Source: Sphingomonas sp. PP-F2F-G114-C0414
GTDB lineage: Bacteria; Pseudomonadota; Alphaproteobacteria; Sphingomonadales; Sphingomonadaceae
Assembly (NCBI RefSeq): GCF_003688595.1
Contig: NZ_RCWT01000010.1
Span: forward strand, 1-64,000
Reading direction: 5' to 3'
DNA: 64,000 nucleotides
Below are positions 53,901 through 61,160 of this stretch, in pieces. A model generated the notes under the pieces. The model was given only the letters and a program-made list of their open reading frames with translations, did no database searches and was not told the origin of the DNA. The stretch's first letter is position 1. Each line of letters opens with the position of its first letter. The translations under genes and the position numbers were made by a program.

Positions 53901-54089
53901 TACGGGTCGATCGATGCCGGTATTCGGTTCAAGGTGAACGACCAGTTCTCGTTCGGCGTGCAGGGCACCAACCTGACTGCGTCCACCCAGCGTACGCTGA
54001 TGGGCGGCTATCCCGGTGGCGAACTGGTTGGCCGGAGCTGGTTCCAGGCCGATCGCCGGATCAGCACTGGTATCAACCTCGCCTTCTGA
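50985..54089 (+). CDS. TonB-dependent receptor for glycan or oligosaccharide uptake
   Basis: A 1034-residue outer-membrane receptor. The signal peptide ends GNAWAQA (about residue 40). The plug domain (about 65-210) starts GGDIVVTGRRAALEAADERK and contains VVADDAGKLPDNSITEVLQRVSGVSI; the barrel runs to the C-terminus, which ends ISTGINLAF with the terminal Phe used for barrel assembly. It belongs to the large alphaproteobacterial receptor group often found with tryptophan-halogenase-like genes and glycosidases. ATG 50985 has a GGGAGGG ribosome site. It likely imports xyloglucan oligosaccharides released by the neighbouring enzymes. Substrate is inferred. Confidence 0.93.
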   Translation: MNMFVIGSHRRGNAMVAMRAGVSAAALIAAGFSGNAWAQAETQAISPDTTQAAAPEHAPGDPAADQTGGDIVVTGRRAALEAADERKRRSETIVDSVVADDAGKLPDNSITEVLQRVSGVSIVRFAALGDPDHYSVQGSGVQVRGLTGVASRLNGREIFSANNGRAILWSDVTPELMSAVDVYKASTADLIEGGTGGQIDLRTKLPFDFNGKFHVSGTGELALGDMANKADPSGSVLVTDSFETPIGRIGLLGDVAFSQFSSLSQFLRVSPYFKTTLSDGSSKYVPSGFAYGDEAFQYKRYGIYGAAQWQPAESLTFTGSFFQSRYKSQSSDYGTQLDSQTLAVDPSSSSFDSNGLLTKTNALFNRDTGTFAPTGGAVNSSGNKGFVQSNTRTRDYSLSFAWAPVDSHLSLKGSLQRVDSRQIYDRIDIFRDIGFGQSFGMDLTGDLPQVSVNPATQASFADPANYLWTASMPHNERNKGRLDAGQLDAEYTFDNSFFRSIKVGGRYAKRTERDLANGYNWTALGRGWNGDPQLTYANAAPGDVASHAFKDFFRGETTLPGNLMFASEDLASRFNVNRTGLVTAPPAGFCTGREFDCSASGPLPVTGYGGQFNPDGTLAIRPVGFVLPGDQVENRTKNTAGYALVRFGPEGDARGISGNVGVRVVHIENEGSGFIQQNGGTVFIRNGVQQTLANTFLARGGKADFTRVLPSINLEFSPTDKIKLRGGYNITMDLPTFNALRASGSVGVATTASQTPGGFGTFNNFTADTGNPLLKPTLSNNFDVSLEYYGRAGTSFHVAPFYKRLTNLPIYALTTRQVTVQFTDGTTENVSASATDYSNSTKAATVKGVEVGGRFFFDMLPGALAGIGFEGNYTFIKSSNPGDAYRDITGTVRNDAPLVGLSKHNLNATLLYERNPISLRIAYSWRSRYLLSTNSNGTNGTYTYYSAPGVVSNQDGGADASTQIALPIYGGNYGSIDAGIRFKVNDQFSFGVQGTNLTASTQRTLMGGYPGGELVGRSWFQADRRISTGINLAF

Positions 54090-54144
54090 CGATGATGCAT
54101 CGCCGGTCGACCCGCGGTCGGCCGGCGATCGAGCGGAGGGCGCG

Positions 54145-55695
54145 ATGCGCAAGCAAATCCTGATCGTCGGCGGCGGTACCGCCGGGTGGCTGACCGCTGG
54201 CTATCTGGCCAAGCGTCTCGGTGCCGACCTTGCGGGCGGGGTCTCGATCACGCTCGTCGAGTCGCGCGATATCGGCATTCTCGGGGTGGGCGAGGGGACG
54301 TTCCCGACCATTCGGCGGACCTTGGCGACGATCGGTATCGACGAGGCCGAACTGGTCCGTCGCTGCGGTGCGACGTTCAAGCAGGGGGCAAAATTCGTCC
54401 ATTGGCGCCATGAGCCCGGCCAAGGTCGTACCGATCATTACCTGCATCCCTTCCAGATCGCGGATGCGAGCGACGGGCTGGATCTGCTGCCCTACTGGTT
54501 GCTCGGCTATGGCGGTCCGGACAATTGGGACGAGGTTTCCAACCCGCAGAAGAAAGCGGCGGACCAGATGCGGGCGCCGAAACTGGCAACCAACCCGGAT
54601 TATGTCGGGCCGCTCAACTACGCGTTCCATTTCGATGCGGTGGCGCTCGCCGGGCTATTGCGCGAGCAGGGCGTGAAGAACGGCGTGCGGCATCTGACCG
54701 ATACCGTCACCGAAGTGCTGCTCGATGCCGATGGTGCGATCGGCGGGTTGCGGACCGAGCAGAACGGTCTGCTCGATGCCGATCTCTACATCGATTGCAC
54801 GGGATTTCGCGCCGAGCTGATCGGCAAGGCGATGAAGATACCATACCGATCGTGTCGCGACGTGCTGTTCTGCAACCGCGCGATCACCGCACAGCTGCCC
54901 TATGCGCGGCGGGATGAGCCGATCGCCTCGTACACCATCTCGACCGCGCAGGAAGCAGGCTGGATCTGGGATATCGGCCTCGATCGCCGGCGCGGCATCG
55001 GTCACGTCTATTCGTCGGATCACAGCGACGACGAGACCGCCGAGCGGGTGTTGCGCGGCTATCTGGGCGCTGGCGGCGGCGAGGCAGAGGTGCGCCATTT
55101 CAAGTTCGATGCAGGCTACCGCGAGGTCAACTGGTACAAGAACTGCGTCGCGGTTGGGCTGTCGAGCGGGTTCTTCGAGCCTCTCGAGGCGACCGGGATC
55201 GCGTTTGCCGAGGTGTCGGCGGGGATGATCGCCAACCTCTTCCCCTGGGGCGGCGATTACGAAACCTCCGCGCGGCAGTTCAACGCGAACATGCTGCGCC
55301 GCTACGAGCGCGCGCTCGATTTCATCAAGCTGCATTACTGCATCTCGGAACGGCGCGACACGGCGTTCTGGCGCGACAACGTGGCGGATGCGTCAGTCCC
55401 GGACAGCCTGCTCGAACTGCTCGACCGCTGGCGGTTCCGGCCGCCCAACGAACTCGACATCGACGGGCAGGTCGACATCTTCACCGACGCGAGCTGGCAA
55501 TATGTGCTGTACGGGATGGGCTGGAAGACCGACCTGAGCGCAAAGGCGGGGGCGTTGCGCTATCCCGAGGATGCACGGCGCGCGTTCGCCGAGGTGCAGC
55601 GGCAGGCGCAGTATGCGATCGCCAACCTGCCGTCGAACCGCGCGCTGGTCGATTATGCGCAGACGCATCGTTTCGGCGCGCGGGCACCCGCGTGA
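54145..55695 (+). CDS. flavin-dependent tryptophan-halogenase-family protein, motif variant
   Basis: A 516-residue FAD-binding protein. The Rossmann motif GGGTAGW (about 8-14), LGVGEGTFPTI and the candidate catalytic Lys79 in ATFKQGAKF match the halogenase family. The second family signature, WxWxIP, reads WIWDIG here (Trp273, Trp275), lacking the Pro. That places it among the uncharacterised halogenase-like proteins that accompany TonB receptors rather than proven tryptophan halogenases. ATG 54145 follows GGAGGG. The stop overlaps the GTG of the second halogenase gene. Its substrate may not be tryptophan. Confidence 0.88.
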   Translation: MRKQILIVGGGTAGWLTAGYLAKRLGADLAGGVSITLVESRDIGILGVGEGTFPTIRRTLATIGIDEAELVRRCGATFKQGAKFVHWRHEPGQGRTDHYLHPFQIADASDGLDLLPYWLLGYGGPDNWDEVSNPQKKAADQMRAPKLATNPDYVGPLNYAFHFDAVALAGLLREQGVKNGVRHLTDTVTEVLLDADGAIGGLRTEQNGLLDADLYIDCTGFRAELIGKAMKIPYRSCRDVLFCNRAITAQLPYARRDEPIASYTISTAQEAGWIWDIGLDRRRGIGHVYSSDHSDDETAERVLRGYLGAGGGEAEVRHFKFDAGYREVNWYKNCVAVGLSSGFFEPLEATGIAFAEVSAGMIANLFPWGGDYETSARQFNANMLRRYERALDFIKLHYCISERRDTAFWRDNVADASVPDSLLELLDRWRFRPPNELDIDGQVDIFTDASWQYVLYGMGWKTDLSAKAGALRYPEDARRAFAEVQRQAQYAIANLPSNRALVDYAQTHRFGARAPA

Positions 55696-57215
55696 CCGGT
55701 ACGCCGGCGACGCGCATCACCAAGGTCGTGATCGTCGGTGGCGGGACCGCCGGGTGGATGACCGCCGCGGCATTGTCGCGTCTGGTCGCGACCGGTGTCG
55801 CGGTGACGCTGGTCGAATCCGAGGGCATCGGCACGGTCGGGGTCGGCGAGGCGACGATCCCGTCGCTACGCGATTACAACCGGATGCTCGGGATCGACGA
55901 GGACGCGCTCGTCCGCGCGACCGGCGCGACGTTCAAGCTGGGGATCGAATTTCGCGACTGGCGGCGGCTGGGCGACTCCTATCTGCATCCGTTCGGTACG
56001 CATGGCCGCGATATCGAGGGCGTCTCGTTCCATCAGCTGTGGTTGCGGCAGGCGAACCTTGGCGGCGATCCGGGCCCGATCGGCGATTATTGCCTGTCCG
56101 CGGTCGCCGCGCGGAAAGGGCGGTTCACGCGCCCGACGAGCAATCCGCAATCGGTGCTGTCGACGCTGTCCTATGCGTTTCATTTCGACGCCGCGCTGTA
56201 CGCGAAGTTTCTGCGCGGGATGGCCGAAGAAGCGGGCGTCGTGCGCGTCGAGGGACGCGTAGCGGCGGTCGACCGCGATGCCGAGACGGGCTTCATCACC
56301 GGTTTACGGCTCGACGGCGATCGCCTTATCGACGGCGAGCTGTTCATCGATTGCAGCGGCTTCCGGTCGTTGCTGCTCGGCGACGCGCTGGGGGTGCCGT
56401 TCACGAGCTGGCAGCATTGGCTGCCGTGCGATCGCGCCTGGGCGGTGCCGAGCGAGCGACAGGGGATGCTGACGCCGTACACGCGCGCGACCGCCGATAC
56501 GGCCGGCTGGCGGTGGCGGATCCCGCTCCAGCACCGGGTCGGCAACGGCCACGTCTATGCCAGCGACCATGTCGACGACGATGCTGCGCTGCGCGCGCTG
56601 CTCGCCGGGCTGGACGGCAAGCCATCGGCGGAGCCGCGCCAGTTGCGGTTCGTCGCGGGTCGCCGCGAACGGCTGTGGGAGCGGAACTGCGTCGCGATCG
56701 GGCTGTCTGGCGGGTTCCTGGAACCGCTCGAATCGACCAGCATCCATCTGATCCAGTCGGGTATCACGCGGCTGATGACGCTGTTTCCGGACCGCGGGTT
56801 CGGCGGTGTCGAGATCGCCGAATATAACCGCGTGATGCTGCGCGAATATGCACAGATCCGCGATTTCATCATCCTCCACTATCACGCGACCGAGCGGTCG
56901 GATTCGACGTTCTGGAACCACTGCCGGACCATGACGATCCCGGATACGCTGCAAGCCAAGCTCGATCTCTGGTCGGGCAAGGCACGGACGTTCCGCGAAC
57001 AGGGCGAGCTGTTCACGCCCGATGGTTGGATCGCGGTGCTGCTCGGGCAGGGGGTGCGCCCGGCGTCGACCGATCCGCTGGTCGCCGCGCTGCCAACAGA
57101 AGAATCCGCGCGGTTCATGGACCATGTTCGCGATATGATCGGCAAGACCGCCGATGCGATGCCGACGCACGAGCAGTTCATCGCGCAGCATTGCGCGGCG
57201 GCAATCGCGGCATGA
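55692..57215 (+). CDS. flavin-dependent tryptophan-halogenase-family protein
   Basis: A 507-residue paralogue of the preceding protein. It has GGGTAGWMTA (FAD), TVGVGEATIPS, Lys82 in ATFKLGIEF and a complete WRWRIP signature (Trp273, Trp275, Ile277, Pro278), so all hallmark residues of active halogenases are present. GTG 55692 overlaps the upstream stop (GTGA); its own stop overlaps the GH74 ATG (57212). Embedded in a glycan locus, its role is unclear: such pairs are frequent beside TonB receptors in sphingomonads and Caulobacter without known product. Reduced flavin would have to come from a reductase elsewhere. Confidence 0.9.
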   Translation: MTGTPATRITKVVIVGGGTAGWMTAAALSRLVATGVAVTLVESEGIGTVGVGEATIPSLRDYNRMLGIDEDALVRATGATFKLGIEFRDWRRLGDSYLHPFGTHGRDIEGVSFHQLWLRQANLGGDPGPIGDYCLSAVAARKGRFTRPTSNPQSVLSTLSYAFHFDAALYAKFLRGMAEEAGVVRVEGRVAAVDRDAETGFITGLRLDGDRLIDGELFIDCSGFRSLLLGDALGVPFTSWQHWLPCDRAWAVPSERQGMLTPYTRATADTAGWRWRIPLQHRVGNGHVYASDHVDDDAALRALLAGLDGKPSAEPRQLRFVAGRRERLWERNCVAIGLSGGFLEPLESTSIHLIQSGITRLMTLFPDRGFGGVEIAEYNRVMLREYAQIRDFIILHYHATERSDSTFWNHCRTMTIPDTLQAKLDLWSGKARTFREQGELFTPDGWIAVLLGQGVRPASTDPLVAALPTEESARFMDHVRDMIGKTADAMPTHEQFIAQHCAAAIAA

Positions 57216-59434
57216 TCCGCATCGCCGTCCGCCGTCGCGGCTTTCATTGGCTCCCGGCGGCGCTGCTGATCATGGTGTCCGCGCCGGGCTGGAGCCGGTC
57301 GCCGGAAGCCGTTCCCTATCGCTGGACCAACGTGACGGTCGGAGCGGGCGGCTACGCGCCGAATATCGTGTTCAGCGAGGTCGAGCGCGGGCTCGCCTAT
57401 CTGCGGACGGACATGGGTGGCGCGTACCGGTGGGACGACGCGACGCAGCGGTGGTCGGCGTTGCAGGACGGCACCGCGACGTCGAGCTATATGGGGATCG
57501 AGAGCATCGCGCCCGATCCCCGCAATGCCGACATCGTCTACATGGCGGCTGGCGTAGGAGCGCGCCAGCCCGCGGCGATCCTGCGGTCGACCGATCGCGG
57601 GCGTTCGTGGCGGACTACCCCCGTGCCGTTCGCGATGGGTGGCAACGAGGACGGTCGGGGCATGGGCGAACGGCTCGCGGTAGATCCCAACCAGACGCAG
57701 ACGCTGTTCTTCGGATCGCGTCATGACGGCCTGTGGCGCAGCAGTGACGCGGGCGCGACCTGGGCGAAGGTGGCGGGTTTCCCGGTCGCGGGCCTCGGCA
57801 AACCGGCTTCGCGGACAACGCATGGCGGCGTCTCGTTCGTGGCGATCGACCCGACGAGCGGGCGTCCGGGCGGGGGGTCGCGCAGGCTGTGGGCGGGCGT
57901 AGCGGATCCCGGCGCGGCCAATCTCTACCGCTCCGACGACGCCGGACTGACGTGGCATGCGGCGGAGGGGCCGCGGCTGTTCGCCGGCAAGGGCGTGGTT
58001 GATCGCCGCGGCGTGCTGTGGGTGGGCTATGCGAGCGGTCTGGGACCGAGCGGGATCGCGACGGGGGCGGTATGGCGCTACGGCCCCGACGGGCGCGGGC
58101 GCGACGTCACCCCCGCCGCCTGGCGTGCGACCGGTGCGGAAGGCGCGTTTCTTGGCGTCGCGGTATCGAGACGCCAGACCGGGACCGTCGCGGTCAGCTC
58201 GGTCGATCGCTATCGCCACGGCGACTCGGTGTGGATCAGCCACGATGACGGCCGCAGCTGGGACGATCTGGGGGCGCGCAGCCGGCGCGACGTCTCGGCG
58301 ACACCGTTCCTGCTGCACGAGGGCAAGGGCGCGGATTTCGGGCACTGGATCTCGGGGCTGGCGATCGATCCGTTCGATCCCGCGCGGATGGTGTATACGA
58401 CCGGGGCGACCGTCTATGCGGCGCGAAATGCGACCAATCCAGGCCCGATCAACTGGGCGCCTTGGGTTCGCGGCATCGAGCAGACCGCGATCATCACGCT
58501 CGTGTCGCCGACCGGTGGCGCGCCGCTGATCTCGGGCTTCGGCGATCTGGCGGGCTTCGTCCACGACGACCTTGATCGGTCGCCGCGGCCGACCTTCGTG
58601 AACCCGTACATGTCGAACACGAACGCGCTCGACTATGCCGGGATGGCGCCGAACGTGATCGTGCGCAGCGGCAGCCTGTATCTCGACCGACCGCGCGATG
58701 GCTCGCTGGGGCGCTCGGACGATGGTGGCCGGAGCTGGACGATGGTGACGGTGCCACCGATGGGCATGCCCGCCCGACGCGAGGATCTGAACGGCGATTG
58801 GCCGATCACGGTGTCGGCGGATGGTGCGACAATGGTGGTCGCGACGCCGATCCCGCAGGTGACGCGCGACCGCGGCCGCACTTGGATGCCGGTGCGCGGA
58901 CTGCCGGGCAAGACGCGGGCGGTCGCCGACAAGCGCGATCCACGGATCTTCTATGCGGTCGATGTCGAGCGCGGCCGGGTGCTGCTGTCACGCGATGCCG
59001 CCGCCAGTTTCACGCCCGTCGCCGGCCACGGCCTGCCCGCGCAGCTTCGGGCAATCGGCCGGCAGGGGCGCGAAGCACAGAGCACGTTGCTGGCGGTGCC
59101 GGGGCACGCTGGAACGCTGTGGCTTCAGGCGGGCGATCGCCTGTTCCGCAGCGTCGACTATGGCAGCAATTTCGTCCCTGCCAGCGAGACGCTTAGCGTC
59201 GAACTCTATGGCCTCGGCAAGGACTCGGTCTTCGCGGTCGGTACGCGTGACGGCGTGCGCGGGGTCTGGCGCTCGGTCGATGACGGCCAGAGCTGGTCGC
59301 GGATCGACGATGACGATCATCGCTGGGGTGGCCGCTACCGCGTCGTCTCGGGCGATCCGCGGCGCGAGGGCCGCGTCTATCTCGGCATGGACGGGCGCGG
59401 CCTGTTCTACGGCGACCCCAAGGAGGTTCAATGA
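57212..59434 (+). CDS. GH74-family xyloglucanase-type glycoside hydrolase
   Basis: A 740-residue exported enzyme; signal peptide to about residue 30 (APGWSRS). The two seven-bladed propellers of GH74 show BNR/Asp-box repeats (ILRSTDRGRSWRTT, LWRSSDAGATWAKV, VWISHDDGRSWDDL, VWRSVDDGQSWSRI). The start YRWTNVTVGAGGYAPNIV is diagnostic. Candidate catalytic acids are Asp67 in TDMGGAYRWD and Asp445 in GFGDLAGF. GH74 enzymes cleave the beta-1,4-glucan backbone of xyloglucan. ATG overlaps the halogenase stop. It provides the depolymerising step of this locus. Confidence 0.92.
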   Translation: MIRIAVRRRGFHWLPAALLIMVSAPGWSRSPEAVPYRWTNVTVGAGGYAPNIVFSEVERGLAYLRTDMGGAYRWDDATQRWSALQDGTATSSYMGIESIAPDPRNADIVYMAAGVGARQPAAILRSTDRGRSWRTTPVPFAMGGNEDGRGMGERLAVDPNQTQTLFFGSRHDGLWRSSDAGATWAKVAGFPVAGLGKPASRTTHGGVSFVAIDPTSGRPGGGSRRLWAGVADPGAANLYRSDDAGLTWHAAEGPRLFAGKGVVDRRGVLWVGYASGLGPSGIATGAVWRYGPDGRGRDVTPAAWRATGAEGAFLGVAVSRRQTGTVAVSSVDRYRHGDSVWISHDDGRSWDDLGARSRRDVSATPFLLHEGKGADFGHWISGLAIDPFDPARMVYTTGATVYAARNATNPGPINWAPWVRGIEQTAIITLVSPTGGAPLISGFGDLAGFVHDDLDRSPRPTFVNPYMSNTNALDYAGMAPNVIVRSGSLYLDRPRDGSLGRSDDGGRSWTMVTVPPMGMPARREDLNGDWPITVSADGATMVVATPIPQVTRDRGRTWMPVRGLPGKTRAVADKRDPRIFYAVDVERGRVLLSRDAAASFTPVAGHGLPAQLRAIGRQGREAQSTLLAVPGHAGTLWLQAGDRLFRSVDYGSNFVPASETLSVELYGLGKDSVFAVGTRDGVRGVWRSVDDGQSWSRIDDDDHRWGGRYRVVSGDPRREGRVYLGMDGRGLFYGDPKEVQ

Positions 59435-61056
59435 TCCGGCGACTTCTCGTTCTCGCGGCGCTCGGCGTCGCGCATCCCGTCCTCGCGCAAGTCGCGCCGG
59501 GTCGGGCCACGGCGGTCCCGCACATCGAGACGCGCAACGGCCGGCATGCGCTGATCGTCGATGGTGCGCCGTTCACGATGCTGGGCGGGCAGGTCAACAA
59601 TTCGACCAACTATCCCGACGCGCTCAAGACCGCGTGGCCGGTGCTCGACCGGATCGGCGCCAACACCGTCGAGGTGCCGATCGCGTGGCAGCAGGTCGAG
59701 CCGCGCGAGGGACAGTTCGACCTGTCGTTCCTACAGGCGCTGCTCGACCAGGCGCGGGGGCATGACAAGCGGGTGGTGCTGCTGTGGTTCGGGACGTGGA
59801 AGAATACTGGTCTCGCGTACACGCCCGACTGGGTGAAGCTCGACAACCGGCGCTTCCCGCGGATGAAGACGCGCGACGGCAGCGATCACGGCGTGCTCAG
59901 CGCACACGGCAAGGCGACGCTCGACGCCGACCGCCGCGCGTTCGTCAAGGTCATGGAATATCTGCGCGACCATGATCGCCAGAACACCGTGATCCTGGTC
60001 CAGCCCGAGAACGAGACCGGCAGCTATCGCAATCCGCGCGACTATTCGGCGACCGGCAACGCGTTGTTTGCGCAGACCATTCCCGCCGCGCTCGCCCGCG
60101 CGACCGGCAAGCGCGGCACCTGGGCGCAGGCGTTCGGCGCGCAGGCCGACCGCGCGTTCAACAGCTGGTACGTCGCCGCCTATGTCGACGCGATCGCGGC
60201 GGCTGGCAAGGCGGTCAAGCCGCTGCCGATGTACGTCAACGCCAGCCTGTCGGGACCGTCGAACGTACCCGATCCCGACGGCGTCGCGAGCGGTGGGCCG
60301 CAGCAGGACGTGCTCGATATCTGGAAGGCGGCGGCACCGCATATCGATTTCCAGGCGCCCGACATCTACGATCGCGACGCCGGCAACGTCGTCCAGTATC
60401 TCGACAAATACGCCCGGCCCGACAACGCGCTGATGGTGCCGGAGATCGGCAACGCCCGCGACTTCCACCGCTTCGTCTACCCGGCGATGGGACGTGGCGC
60501 GATCGGCTACTCGCCGTTCGGGCTCGATGACACCGGCTATTTCAACTACCCGCTCGGCGCGCGCGATATCGACGACAAGACGCTCGAACCGCTGGCGCTC
60601 GCCTATCGGATATTCGGCTCGATCATGCGCGACTGGGCGCGGATCGCGTTCGAACGGCCGACCTGGGGCGCCGCCAAGCCCGATGACGGCGCGGCGGTCT
60701 CGACCCGGATGGGCGGCTGGAAGGTCAGCGCGAGCTGGGGTGAATGGCAGTTCGGGATGAAGGACTGGACTTGGCTCAAGTCTGATCCCGCGCCCTGGGC
60801 GAACGAACCGATCGGCGGCGTCGCGGTCGCGCAACTGTCCGCCGACGAGTTCCTGCTGGTCGGCGATCATGTCCGCGTGAACATCGACGGTGCCGACGGC
60901 AAGCCCGGCGGCATGGTGGTGCGCGTCGAGGAAGGCGGCTTCCAGAACGGTCGCTGGGTGACGGCGCGCGTGTGGAACGGCGACCAGACCGACTATGGTC
61001 TCAATCTTCTCGACCGGCCGCAGGTGCTCAAGGTGACGATGGGCCATTACCGCTGA
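59431..61056 (+). CDS. GH35-type beta-galactosidase (DUF5597-containing)
   Basis: A 541-residue exported enzyme (signal ends HPVLAQ). The TIM-barrel resembles GH35: LGGQVNNSTNYPDALKTAWPVL, then TVEVPIAWQQVEPREG. Candidate acid/base Glu195 lies in VQPENETGS and candidate nucleophile Glu338 in MVPEIGN. The C-terminal region (about 400-541) corresponds to the DUF5597 beta domain found with this subgroup. It should strip terminal beta-galactose from xyloglucan side chains. ATG 59431 overlaps the GH74 stop. The GH31 gene follows after about 100 bases. Confidence 0.9.
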   Translation: MIRRLLVLAALGVAHPVLAQVAPGRATAVPHIETRNGRHALIVDGAPFTMLGGQVNNSTNYPDALKTAWPVLDRIGANTVEVPIAWQQVEPREGQFDLSFLQALLDQARGHDKRVVLLWFGTWKNTGLAYTPDWVKLDNRRFPRMKTRDGSDHGVLSAHGKATLDADRRAFVKVMEYLRDHDRQNTVILVQPENETGSYRNPRDYSATGNALFAQTIPAALARATGKRGTWAQAFGAQADRAFNSWYVAAYVDAIAAAGKAVKPLPMYVNASLSGPSNVPDPDGVASGGPQQDVLDIWKAAAPHIDFQAPDIYDRDAGNVVQYLDKYARPDNALMVPEIGNARDFHRFVYPAMGRGAIGYSPFGLDDTGYFNYPLGARDIDDKTLEPLALAYRIFGSIMRDWARIAFERPTWGAAKPDDGAAVSTRMGGWKVSASWGEWQFGMKDWTWLKSDPAPWANEPIGGVAVAQLSADEFLLVGDHVRVNIDGADGKPGGMVVRVEEGGFQNGRWVTARVWNGDQTDYGLNLLDRPQVLKVTMGHYR

Positions 61057-61160
61057 GCGACCGCACACAACCGCCGGCAAGCGGCCTTTGCATGACGAAA
61101 ATTTCATTTAGGGTAGCGATACCAGTCGGCGGGTCTACCGTCGAAGGAGAGGACAAGCAT

